Positions 1 to 11,700 of a DNA stretch of 64,000 bases are shown one piece after another. The notes under the pieces were generated by a model. It was not told where the DNA came from, made no database searches, and was given only the letters and a program-made list of their open reading frames with translations. Made by a program: the position numbers and the translations under genes. The stretch comes from Tribonema minus (Eukaryota > Sar > Xanthophyceae > Tribonematales > Tribonemataceae). The stretch is from contig JAFCMP010000039.1 of NCBI GenBank assembly GCA_017506865.1, forward strand, positions 186,001-250,000. The letters are read 5' to 3'. Every line of letters starts with the position of its first letter. Positions within the stretch are counted from its first letter, which is position 1.

Positions 1-242
1 GCAACGCTGTTGGTGGTGGCGCGAGCAGGCATCTCAAGCGTCGAAAACCGACCCGCACTCTTGATGGCACGGCGGGAGGCAGTTGCAGCGCAGAAGGGGG
101 GCACACTGAGAGAAGCTCCTCGCCGCCGACACCAGCAGAAAATGGTTTGCATTTACAAAGTAGCCAACGGGCTATCGACAGGGGGGCCACGCACGGAGTA
201 CGACACACCACATTTCCACAACCAAACACCCACGCCTGGTGT
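1..242. other. window edge, no gene seen
   Basis: Nothing supported here. It lies downstream of the stop codon of the small basic protein at 243-521 and probably contains its 3' UTR. The open frames crossing it are antisense shadows of that gene's GC-rich, repetitive coding sequence. Confidence 0.4.
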
Positions 243-521
243 CTATTTTTTACCCTTGGGAGCCGCCTTCTTTGCGGGGGCCTTGGCGGCCTTCTTGGGA
301 GCCTCCTTCTTAGCCGGCGCAGCCTTGGCCTCCGGGGCAGGCGCCTCCGCCTCCTTCTCCACGGGTGCGGGCTCGGGTGCCTTCGTTTCCTCTACTTTCT
401 CAGCCTTTTTGGTCGTTGCCTTGGGGGCGGCGGAGGCTGCCTTCTTGGTGCGGGGCTTCTTGACGAGGGGGGGCAGGACGACGGCTGGCTTGACGCCGGT
501 GGCGGTGCGGGTGGACACCAT
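243..521 (-). CDS. small Lys/Ala/Pro-rich basic protein, histone H1-tail-like
   Basis: The 92-residue frame starts at the ATG at 521 and ends with TAG at 243-245. Residues 1-30 contain a short non-repetitive segment (TGVKPAVVLPPLVKKPRTKK). The rest is a low-complexity run of Ala, Lys, Pro and Glu, with AKKAAPK- and KKAAKAP-type repeats ending in PKGKK. This composition resembles the C-terminal tail of linker histones or other nucleic-acid-binding basic proteins, but no globular winged-helix domain is visible, so function is inferred only from composition. The frame stays open upstream to about 584 without an ATG, and AG dinucleotides lie there, so this could be the last exon of a longer gene. 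It is convergent or unrelated to the next gene, whose stop lies 730 bp away on the same strand. Confidence 0.5.
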   Translation of the reverse strand: MVSTRTATGVKPAVVLPPLVKKPRTKKAASAAPKATTKKAEKVEETKAPEPAPVEKEAEAPAPEAKAAPAKKEAPKKAAKAPAKKAAPKGKK

Positions 522-1251
522 GCTCTTGCCTTCAGCTGCGCGTCTCTGCGTGTGTGATTTTTTTCTTTTCGAACTAACCGCCACATTTCAATGTTGTTGT
601 GTTCAACTAGGGTTTGCAGGGCTTGGGGAAGTGAAATATGTCAGTGTTTTTTTTGCCCTGCAGTTGGAATCTGCACATCATGAAGCACTCAGTATTCATC
701 AACAAGTCCGTATGTGTGCACGCGCAGCATATTCTCGCCTCTGTATCCAGAAATGCTTGCACAAGCTGAGCGCTCTAGTCAGGGGGGGCGCTGCGCATGG
801 CCTCACAGGAATCTGCACATGCAGCATATTGTCCTAGGTCTGCGGCATATTTGACATGTCAGCATCAGCATGCACACGAAGGCACTGATGTCAGCCACCA
901 TGCGGCATGCACCTGGCCGACTGACTTTTGTTTGTTCCAACAGCTCGATGCCACCACCAGTCAGCTGTAAATCTGGCAATTCAGCGAGAGTTTGCGACAT
1001 GGACAGTGGACATCATCATCAGCACATACCCATTCTACAGGCTCACAAAACATACCACTAGTTTTTGCTCTGCATGACAAGCCGGGCATCAGCACAGTGC
1101 ATGGCAGCCGGCAGCCATGTAGCAGGGGGGGGGGGGTGCTCAAAGGAGTCCCGTCGCTCTCGCATGCGAAACACAACACTGTCTTGGGCGAAGTATCTAC
1201 GCAGGGCAAGCAGCGCAGTCAGCGCACACACTCTCGAGAGCTGCGTGCCAA
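522..1251. other. intergenic, no gene seen
   Basis: This is the 730 bp between the basic-protein gene and the 3' end of the DUF3395-repeat gene. It has a G-run at 1126-1136 and no convincing exon on either strand. The short open frames here lack splice sites or a family signature. Confidence 0.4.
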
Positions 1252-4200
1252 TCAGATGTGCGACGTGTGATTCAATCCGAGCCTCCGCCTCACGCCGCCC
1301 AAGCGCATTCTCGCAACGGGGAGCGCCCCGGCCGGCTCCTCTTCCCCGCCGCCCTCGCCGCCACGCGCCCCGCCCCCCTCAGCCAACCCCTCTAGAGACC
1401 CGGGTGCAGCCGCAGACGATGCGTGCAGCAGTTCTGGCTCGGGAGGTGCGATCGTGGACGCAGCCCCCAGCTGGTTCAGCGAGTTCCGCAGCTCGCGCGC
1501 CTTCGAGTACTTGAGCGCGCGCAGCGCCCCCCCCTCCTCCGCCAGCGCCGCCCACGCCCCCTGCAGCCCCCCCAGCAGCGCGGCGAGCTCGGCCGCGAGC
1601 TCGGGCGCCGTGACGCCGCCGCGTGCGAAGCGGCGCGTCAGCTGCTGCAGCGCCTGCGCACGCGTCGGCGGCGCCGCCTGCGGCCGCTCCGACGCGGGCG
1701 CGGCGCTGTCGGGCGCAGGCGTCGCCGCCGCCGCCGCGTTTGCCGCCGGACGTATGCTAGGGTGCCGCTGCGGGCTCTTGTGCCTGCGCCGCGTGCGCGG
1801 CAGCAGCGCGGGCAGCTGATTGATGCTGGCAGCAGCGGCGGCAGCGTCAGCAGCGGCGGCAGCAGCGGCAGCAGCGGCGGCTTGCGCGTCCGCCGCTGCG
1901 GACGACGAGAGGGTGCTGTGGGGTTGAAGTGGGTTGCCGTCCGCGTCGCGCTCAAAGTTGTCGCGCCCGTAGTAGCCGATGATGAGGTCCGCTGTGAGGT
2001 GCCCCTCGGCCTGCGGCAGACCAGGAGCGCGCAAGCGGTTGAGCGCTCGCTGCATGATCACACGGTGCGGGCGCGGTGCGCATCTACAGGACCCCTGCGG
2101 ACACGTTGACGTCCGAGGCGCGGCTGGCGTCCTGGCAATGTGTACTGCTGTGGCATGCGTCACTGCGCCTGCCGCGGTCGCGTGCCGTGTGCTGCTGCCG
2201 TGGTCGGCCGTTCGCTGTGATGAGCGACGCTGTGGCAGTGCTCTCAACCAGCACCGCGCCGCACATCTGCATGCTCCGAGCGTGCCCTGCGCACCCCAAG
2301 GGCGGCATCAAAGGTAATGGAAGCATGCAAATATGCGGGACGTGCAGCACCCTGGAGAGTGAACACACACGGGACATGGTCCTTTCCGTCAAAGCGACTG
2401 TCGCAGTGCTCGTGCCCTCATCGACTTGTGCGCTGCAGCAGGTCGCGACATCGCGCGCACAGTGCGCAGCGCCGGCAAAGCGTCAGACGCGGACGCTGCA
2501 GACGGCTGCCACCGCGGCGCCGCACGGGGCCGCATTCGGCCACATGCCACTGTGACATGCAGCACCGACGGGGGTCATGTCAGGGCTCGCCCCTCCTCAC
2601 CCATCTGCCCGCTGCCACCAGCTGGCCTGGTATCAACCATCAGACGCACGGCTGCCAGGCCCTCACACAAGGCCGCGTGTGCAGCGCGCGCCGCCAGGCG
2701 CAGCCGGCAGCCCGAGTTTCACAGATGCTGATTTCCATGCTGCACGCACTCCTCTGTACCAGCCCGCACAGTTCCACACGCGCGGCAAGCCTAAATGCGC
2801 AAGGCAGCAGCGGCTGCAGCGTCAGCGGCAGCAGCAGCAGCAGCGCGCGCACCGCTCACGCACCTCGTCCACCTGCATGCTGCCGTGCAACCCTCTTGTC
2901 GTGAAGGCGATCCTCAGGCGCTTCCTCACGCCGCGGCAGGGGTCGCGGAAGAGCGCGGCGAGGTCGTCGCGCGGCGCGATGACGAGGCGGTCGCCGCCCT
3001 GGCGCTCCACGGCGGCGCGCACGCGCGCCGACACGTCGAACGCCTTGGACACGTTGTCCGGGTGGCCGTACGTCGCCGACAGGACCTCCAGGACGGGGAG
3101 CACGGGGGGGGAGCGGATGTGCACGTCCTGGGCGGGGGGGGGGCGGGGGGGGGGGGGGCTGAAATTTGTCAGCATCGTGCTGAGCGACGCGCTGTTGGGA
3201 CGCAAACGCCGCGGGGCATCAGAAGGCGAGACTGAAACATCATGGGGTCGTGCATCGGCGGGGCGTGTGCGGGGAGCGCAAGCGCGGTGTGCGGCATAAG
3301 CCGGCAGGTGTCGCGCACGCGGACATCACGCAGGGCTGTCGACTTGCAGACGCGTGTTCACACGGCGGCGGCCGGTGTTGCGACGCGGCGCAGACCGTCA
3401 CTGCTCAGAATGACATGACCGCGAGCGGAAAAGAGAGCAGCTGCGCTCTCAACGCTGCATGCGACATTGCATCGGCAGTCCAGTTGCACGCTCGGCCGCA
3501 GTGTGCAGTCATCATGGCGTCTTGCCTGTTCAAGGCGGCTGCAGCCATTCTCGTCGTCCAGCACAGCCACGGCGAGCTCGCCCTTGCGCTGCAGGATGAA
3601 GTTGCGGGGGTAGCCGCTGCGCGGCGACGGGGAGTCACGTGCGCACACGCGTGAGCGACAGGCACGCAGAGGTCTGTAAATACAACACACACACACACAA
3701 TAACACACACAAGGACACACACAAACACACACGCATACAATTACAGAATCTGTCGGAGCATGCACACGCACACATGTCTGTATTCACAATGCACGTGCAG
3801 CAGCACGGATTGGTGAGCGCCGCTTCATGAGATATGGGCAATGCGCCTGGCGCAGGCGTAGCGTGCAAGCAGCGCTGCACAAGATCTCAGGCGCGCGGCT
3901 GGCTGCCTCACGGCAGCGGCGGAGCGGCAGTGGCAGCTGTCCGTCACCACCCGGCAACGACGCTCCCGCAGCTGCCGAGCACTGACATACGCAGCGCGCA
4001 CCTGCTCGTCTGCTCGTCGAGGCTGGTGTTCCTCTCCGCGTCGTGCCCGACGATGCGGTAGCGCACGCGCAGCTGCTTGGGGCGCGCGGGCAGCGGGTCC
4101 GCGGCGCCGAACAGCGCGCGCACGTCGTCGTCCTCGCCGCGGTCGCGCCGCAGGTGCAGCGCGCCGCCGCCGCAGCTGTCGACGCGCCGCTGCAGCGCGG

Positions 4201-7200
4201 CGGTGACGTCGACGGAGGCCGGCTGCGCTAGGGGCGCGCGCGAGCGGCGGGGCGCGCGCTGTGTGAGCGACAGCTGCTTGTGGCTGCGGCGCTCTCAGCG
4301 GGGGGCAGAGAGAAATGGCTCACTGACTGGGCCAGACTAGCGTTAACATCTGCTCTTGCACATAATCTACTGCATGGGGCACGGCATGTGCCATCGCGGC
4401 CAGCGCCGCCGCCGCTATCGTTGTTGCCGCCGCAGGTGCCGCATGCGCCTGTGCTGATGCAACCAGTGTGCTGCCACAGCTGCCATTACGCCAGCGCTCA
4501 TGGCGGCGGTGAAGCGCAGGCTGTTAGTAGGGACCGTGTGGCAGGCGATCGTGAAAGCGCGCATTGCAGCAGGCATATTCTAGCACCGCGCCTGGACCTC
4601 CCGCTGCATAATTTGCGCTACCTCGGCGTCGTACAGTGCGTTGAGCTCTCGCGCGAGCGCCTCCAGGTTCTGGATGCCCTCCCTCTGCCACTCCGCGATG
4701 GCGAGGCCGCGCTCGCGCCGCTGAGCCGCTGACACGAGCCCGGACAGCCGCTGCTCCAGCTGCCGCTTGCGCGCCTGCCGCGAGCAGCCGGGAGTGGGGA
4801 AAACAATGCATGCCGTGATGACTGCATCAGATGTTGAGTGCGCAAGGGCAGGGGGCTTTTGCGTGCCCTGAGCATGCAAGTGGCGCCATGGCAAACTGTA
4901 ACTTCAATCACAGATCTTTGCGGCATGCTTGAAGTTTCTTGCTTCTATAGGCCCTGCAGAGATTGTTTCTTCCGCAGCCGCTTCCACGCCTGCCATGCTG
5001 GCAGTCTCTGAGGTGGAGATGATGGAAGCGCAAACATGCAGGTTTTTCCAGCGAAAAACATGTACTTCTTTATATATACAGCTATTTGTGTTGCATGCAG
5101 CAGTGCTCAGTTATCGAACGCACTCAGCGCTCCGCCACCGCGTCGTTGCCACACGCACGCGAAGCTCACTTCACAAAGCGGCGTACTGCGCGCTCAGTGC
5201 CTCGCTGTAGCGGTGAAGTACTGTAGGACCATGAGTGCACCTGAAGCCCATGCGCCTGGCGACATGGCCAGATCACAGCAGTCGCCGCATCGATACCGCC
5301 ACAGCACTGCCAACTGCTGACATTGTGTAGGGTGCCGGCGCAAGTCCACGTCGCAGTGGCACCGCATATATGCACTGTCGAGTGAAGGACTACTCTGTAT
5401 GCCACGCGGCGTGCGGTGCTGGCGCAGGCGCGGTAATGCAGGCAACCCTGCACAGCAGAGTGGGCACGCGAGCACTCGTGAAGGGCTCATGGAGGGTGCT
5501 CGAAAGCCCAGTTGAATGCCAGCGTCTGTCCGTACGCGCACTTCGCCCTCTGCAAGGGCGCCCCGCCCGACCGTCACGGCACTGCCTCACGTGTGTGTGT
5601 GCGTGACACGTGCGCACATACTCATGCGCGCTGCGTGCACACCACTTCCTGTCTCCGGCCAGCAGCATATGGGTGTGAGGGGGGGGGGGGGCACGTGGAA
5701 CTGCAGTCGAGGCGCCAGGCAGGCCGGCTTCTTGCCTCACCTCCAGCCCTGCTGGCGTCTGGCCGTAAGTGGCGCTCTCGATAACCAGCAGCGGAGCGAT
5801 GATGGGCGTGCAGCTGCGCGCACAGCGCAGACACACAGCGCGTGTGCAAGGGCATGAGATTGGGTCTGATGGTGCGGTCAAGGTTGGGAGCGTCAACTGC
5901 AAGGCATTGTTGCAGTACTGCGACAGCGTGAGGCAGCGGCGACGGCAACACCTGCATTCTGCAAGAACCAAAGGCACACTAGAACTGTGCCCTCAGTGTG
6001 ATGATGCGTGTGGCAGTCGCGCATTTCATATTGACGCGTGTACATGCTAGTGAGATAATTGTTTTTAAGTGTAGCGCGGACCACGTGTGCCGTGCGGTGT
6101 GTCGCGTGCGTGGGTGCGCTGCAAGACACGCTGCGCGCACAGCGAGCCGTGTCAGCCCGCGCCGCAGAGCGGCGCACTGCAAGAAGGACGTGCTTGCGAC
6201 ACACGCACGTGTGTCGCGAGCGCTGCCGGAGGAGGCTCACCAAGCAGATCGCGCCCTAGAGCCTCGCCTAGCACATGGATGCACGCTGCGTATCTGCCGT
6301 ACAAGACACTATTTGAACCGTAGAGCGCGCACTGTATGCCTACCGCATAAAGCAACACCTACACCATTCAATCGCGCCGTGCTACATGCACACCTGATCG
6401 CCAGCGGCTTCACGAGCCTGCCGTCGCACTCCTGCGCCTCCGCCACGCCGCCCATGCCAACCACCTCGTAGCGCACCGTCAGCGCCTTGCGCCGCCCCGG
6501 GCAGGGGTCGCCAAACAGCGTCCACAGCGACGTGGCGCGGCTCACAAGAAGGTGCGTGCCGCCTGCCTGCGCGCCGCGCAGCGGGGGGGGGGGGGGACGG
6601 CGGTTGAACGCAGGGCGTGCATCAGATGCAAGCAGACGTGGGCGCGCGCTAGCAGTGGGGGGGGGGGGGGTAACGGGGGCGCAGCAACGCTGGTGCGCGC
6701 CGCTGCTGCAGGCGTGAGTGCACAGCAGCGCAGCACAGCGCAACGGCTTCCGCGCGCCATGCGCCTGCGCGGCCTTCCGTGGGAAAGGTGTGGATGTGCA
6801 CCGCGCGCGACCACGCGGATGCGTCGCTGACAGCGCTCAGTAGGTCGCGATGATGCTGCGCACCGCAGGCACTCTCAGGAGCACGACGGCAGTGCGTGTT
6901 GGCGCGCCTATGCACCCCCGCACAGCAGGGGGGGCACCTGTACGTTGTGCAAACCGCGCGAGCTGCCGTGCATTTGCAGTGGTCAACTGCACGAGCACCT
7001 CCATGTGTGGCGCGCACCTTGCGTGGCGGCTCAAGATCAAGTGACTCGGAGGTTATGCTGCATGTGGTACCGTCGCCACGCGCTCACCGCCATCGTGTGG
7101 ACCTTTCAACACCGGCCCAATCGCTCGTGCGCCCGCAAACCAGCGCACGAAGTCCTGCATGCCAGCAGCTCAAGTGCTTTTGCAGCACGCATGCGGTTTC

Positions 7201-8664
7201 AATTACAGTTGAAGTAAGGGAGCAGACACGATCCGCTCACAGCGTTGCCCGCATTCGCGCACTATCGCTGCCGCCACGGTCTCATTGCTATACAGAGCGC
7301 GCGCGTCGCGGCGCTCACCTGCTCCACCAGCCCCCGCGCAAACTCCGTCACGTCGAACCCCCCGCGCCCCCTGTGCACGCCCCCCGGCGACCCGTAGAAC
7401 GCCGAGAATACCAGCACCTGCGGGGGCCGCCGCGGCAGGCACAGGCGCAGCTCCCGCGCCAGCGCGCCCGGCGCTGCGGGCGACTCGTCGACCCAGACTT
7501 CACTCGCAAAGTCGGGCCCCTGCGCGCCGCCCAGCATGTACAGGTAGCGCACGCGCAGCGCCTTGCGGACGCCGGGGCAGGGGTCGCCGCGCCAGGCGTT
7601 GAGGTCCGCGGCGGCGTCGATCTGCGCGCGGCGCGGCGCGGCGCGGGAGCGTGAAGAAGCGGGCCGTGTGATGGTGTGGGCATGCGCAAGGTGCATGAGA
7701 CGCGCTGTGCTGTGGCGGTCATGTGAAGGCGCCGACGTAGCAGCTGTCGAGAGCCGCCGGCCCGTTGCATCGCGTGCCGGTTGCAGCTGCCGAGCTGGTG
7801 AGCGCCTCAGCAAATGCTGAGGAACATGGTTTCCAGGTGCGTGCTAGCCTGCTCCATGCACACAGAAGCGTCCCAGCACGTTCGCCGTGCTGAAGTGGGT
7901 TCATGACAAGAGTGACTCTCCCCTAGCCCAGACTTTTCGCACCTCACTGAAACTGAAAAGCATTTGAACAGACACAGCATTCGCTTTCACCTTCAAGCCA
8001 TCCTTATGCCGCGTCTTCAGCACCAGCTCCTGCAGCTGTCGGGTGACGCACACCGCTCTTGCAGGGTCACTGGGATCACCCCACGAAGCCGCAAGCACCC
8101 TCAGCAGCGCTGGATCAGCCTTCAGATCACTCTGTGGCTGCTTCAACAGAAACGAGGGCTCCCGCAGCACAGTGCAGCAGCGCGGGCACCACCTGCGCCA
8201 AATTCGAGGGTGATCAGCGCATGCAGTGAGCGTTGCTGCGGTGGCCTGCTGCAGCCAGCTGCTTTGTTTATGGTAGTGTATTCATGTGTCTTGTGAAACG
8301 AGCATTGGTCAGCAACTTGCGGCACCGATGCAATGTCACCTGTAGGTTCTGTGCTGAAGTTTCCACTATTTGTTATGAAAAATGAATTCTGCTGGTTTCG
8401 AGTGACACTGGCGACTCTTGTCCAGCACCAGCGGGCTCACCTGTACAAATCCAGTACCTCTTCGTTTCCATGGTATCTGCCGCAGTTGGGACATCTGGTC
8501 ACGCCTGCCTCAGATGGCAGCTCATAGCACCGATGCCTCGGAGACAGCATCTCAGGCTTGGGCTGATGCTTCAGCTCATTTTCCTGACTCCAAAGCCCGC
8601 TGCCGCGACCACCGCTCTCCGCAAACTCCTTCCATGTAGGACCCCTGCCATCTAGTACCGTCAT
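1252..8664 (-). CDS. zinc-ribbon protein with four DUF3395-like (DNAJC11 C-terminal type) modules
   Basis: Exons (minus): 8664-8441, 8192-7943, 7621-7319, 6566-6394, 5813-5741, 4774-4622, 4222-4002, 3616-3526, 3127-2864, 2010-1252. Phases join into 836 codons plus TGA. Residues 58-61 (CPNC) and 77-80 (CPRC), split by intron 1, form a probable zinc ribbon. Then come four copies of a module with the pattern YG (or WG), DVT, DPCPG, K-L-VRY: GDPCPGVRKALRVRY (exon 3), GDPCPGRRKALTVRY (exon 4), the VDVTAAL/PKQLRVRY copy (exon 7), and RDPCRGVRKRLRIAF (exon 9). The third copy is interrupted by a 51-residue charged coiled-coil exon (exon 6). This pattern is that of DUF3395, known at the C-terminus of the mitochondrial J-protein DNAJC11; no J domain is seen. 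Exon 10 adds an Ala-rich, disordered C-terminal region (a poly-Ala tract). Intron 8 has a GC donor (3525-3524). The cellular role is unknown. The gene is divergent from the nitronate monooxygenase, 103 bp away. Confidence 0.75.
3683..3740. repeat. imperfect CA-dinucleotide microsatellite
   Basis: About 58 bp of mostly (CA)n interrupted by AATAAC and AAGG, within intron 7 of the DUF3395-repeat gene (minus strand sense: GT-rich). Confidence 0.8.
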
Positions 8665-8767
8665 GGCGCCTGTTCTGCATACTGCGTTTCAGGCAAGTTC
8701 AACATCAACTTGACGTTGAAGTTCGGTTTTGAGAGAAGGTGGCCTTACTGTCAGCCCCAGCAGCAGC
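8665..8767. promoter_or_regulatory. short divergent promoter between DUF3395-repeat gene and nitronate monooxygenase
   Basis: Only 103 bp separate the two start codons (8664 on minus, 8768 on plus), so both transcription starts and any 5' UTRs must lie here or inside the neighbouring exons. The segment holds AACTTGACGTTGAAGTT, an imperfect palindrome built on the ACTTGAAGT-type motif seen repeatedly in this window. No TATA box is evident. That it acts as a bidirectional promoter is inferred from geometry. Confidence 0.5.
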
Positions 8768-11700
8768 ATGTTGCAAACTCGAATCACCAGGCTTTTTGGC
8801 ATCAAGCACCCTCTTATCCTACCAGGGTAAGTACATCGAGAGAAACAGAGTTCAGCCGAACACAGGTTTTGAAGTGCCTGGCTTCCATGGCTTGTGACAT
8901 CCGCGTGGTGGCTTGTGGCCTGCTCAGTCATACCATTGTGCTCACACCATCTGTGTCGTCGACGACTCTGATGTGGGTTCTTCAGCCGGCAGAGCGTCCG
9001 GCCACGCCTTCTGCTAGAGTGGTCAATGTGCAGCAGCGATCACCATGCACCAACACCGTGCTAGTGATCATGCATGCAACCGCACTTTACCTGCAACCTG
9101 TGTGTGTTGTCTTTCAGGATGTCTTGGATCTCTACGCCGGAGCTGGTGGCAGCTGTGAGCAACGCTGGCGGGCTGGGCATCCTGGCAACTGGCCCTCTCA
9201 ATGCTGAGCAGGTACGCTCGTCACCCTGTTGCGCCTGCGTGTATAATGGGCCGTTGTTCTGATGCTTCGTCATGAGGCAAGCTGGGCTCACCAGACAACT
9301 TAAATCTTACAATGAGTGCGCCAGTTCCAGGGTTGCCTCAAAATGCCCACTGCCTCCGCCAGGAACATGTCTGCATTGGATGGCTAAAGCCCTGTCAAGA
9401 AGGTGCAGCCGCAGGCTGTACAGCCTTTGCTATAGTGTCTGAACACAGTTTCTGGTGTGATGCGCGCGACAGATTCATCTACAATCCTTGTGTACGCTGT
9501 GTACGTCAGTATCGTGTAGGCCTCACTGATTCCAGGCAGATGAGGGCGCAGCTGGTGTGCTGCGACATGCCAGTCGAGTTGACACGACCTCGATGCCGCT
9601 GTGAACTCTAACCGCAGACGCGCAGCAGCATCAGGCGCGTGCGGGAGCTCACAAAGCAGCCATTTGGTGTGGGGGCAACGCTCCTCATGCCAGGAGCCAA
9701 GGAGGCAAGTCGAGGCACATGTAATGCACCTATGCTGTGCACCGTCACCATACCTCTCGATGCGGTGCTTTTCTGCATGAACACAAGTTGTTGTGAATCG
9801 CAGGGCGATCTGGCGCGCACGTTATTCAGGCACATGCTGGCTTCCTCAATGCGCTGCTGCGCATGCACTAGATGCTGCTGACTCGGGGGGGTGCTCGGCA
9901 ATCGCCGTTGCGGACACGTCATCTTGCCATCAAACGCGGTCGGACAGCGCAGCAGTGACCGCGAGGCGCACAGCGCGCTCTTGTGCCCGTGGTACATAGC
10001 TGTCACCGCCGATGCGTGGCGCACGCAACGTGCTGACCTACGCTCTCTTCTCGTGCACTGACGCGCTGCGCGCGGCGCAGAACGCCGAGGTGGCGCTGGA
10101 GGAGCGCGTGCCCGTCATCAACTACTCGCTCGGCAAGGGGGAGTGGATCGCGACCGCGGCGCACGCGTACGGCGGCAAGGTCAGCGCGTGCGCAAGAGAC
10201 CCTCGTGAGCACATAACCGCACGCGCGGCGCTCGCGATCGCAGGGGCGCTCCACGCCAAGCGAACGGACCTCTGTACGTGCGCGCAGCCGCTGTTTGTGG
10301 CGTCGCCTGAGAAATCGAGCATCCGGTGGTTGTGACTGAGATGCTTGGCTGGTTCAGGTGCAGCCAGCAACGCTCAATAGGTTGACATCTGTACTCGCAG
10401 CGTGGCACGTGGGCGCATCGCGAGTCGGGCACGGTGGGGGGGGGGGGGCGCGGTGGATTCTGCTGACGACTGCTGCACCGCGCCGGCGAGTGCCGCAGTC
10501 CGTCCGCCCCAAGTGGGCCGGCTCTCATGGCATCTCAACACCACTGATGACACGGCACCTTTGCGAGCACACCACCCTCTACGCGGCGCTTGTGATCGCA
10601 GCGGCGCCACGCACTGCTAACCTCCGTGCTCCGCCCCCCCAACCCCCCCCCCACACACACCAGGTCATGGCCACCGTCGTGAGCGACAAGCACGCGCGCT
10701 CCGCGGCGGCGGCGGGCGCGGACGCGCTCATGGTCACGGGCCACGAGGCCGCGGCGCACGGCGGCGACGTCGCGTCCATGGTGCTCGTCCCCGCGATCGC
10801 GGCGCGCGCGGCGCTGCCGCTCGTCGCGGCGGGCGGCTTCGCGACGGGCGGCGGGCTGCTGGCGGCGCTCGCGCTCGGCGCGGACGGCGTCGCCATGGGC
10901 TCGAGGTGAGAGAGAGGGAGGCGCGGAGGCGCGTGTTGCGGCTGCAGCAGCGCCGTCGCACCTGGCGGCAGCAGCTGCCGGTGTGCGCAGGAGAGCTGCG
11001 ACCGCACGGGGGGAGGGGGGGGCGTTCGCAGTCTCTGCGCGCAGCGTCAGTCATTCGTCGAAGTTGTTTTTGAGCATTGCTGCAGGGGGTAGGACTGCGC
11101 GTCGCGCCATGGGCGCAAACTGCAGCTGGCGGCGCAGGTGCGTACTGCGCGGCAGGCTGTGTGCATGGGTAGCCGTTGTGCCGCGCGTCTGCGCCTCTGC
11201 GTCAAGAGCAGGGCGGCAGCCAAAACGGTTTTTCTTTTTAAAACTGGTGTCTGTAGGGGGCAGGACTGTGCATGGTGTTATGAGGGCATAATGCGGCTGT
11301 GGCACTGACAACTCTGGCGTGCGTGGGTCAGCAGGCGCGGAGAGCAGAATGTTCACAAGCGTATGCGGTGGCTTCCAGTGGATGCATGTACTTTAGCAGT
11401 GTGTATATATGAATATTTTACTTGAAGTACAGGATCTTTGGATCCATCCGGGCCACCTGCTTGACGTGCCTCTGTGCACATGTTCAAGCGATTGCAACCG
11501 GATGTCATGCTGAGCCACACCATTACACAAAGTCTGGCAGTGTGCATCTACAATGACGCACAGGTGGCGGTGTTTATGGTCACGGCCTGAGCATTGAAGC
11601 CATGATAGCACACTTCTTCGCATCTGCCTCCTGTTGCACAGCAACGAACATCCTGCTGGCAAAAACATCAATCTCACTGTAAGAGATCTGACTCCTGCTG

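Noticed and set aside
1423-2109. Long plus-strand open frame rich in Arg
   Set aside because: Antisense shadow of the last exon of the DUF3395-repeat gene; its composition reflects GC-rich codons read on the wrong strand.
8647-8692. Upstream ATG exon MAPVLHTAFQ with a GC donor before the nitronate monooxygenase
   Set aside because: The frame is short and the downstream ATG at 8768 already gives the family's normal N-terminus; not needed.
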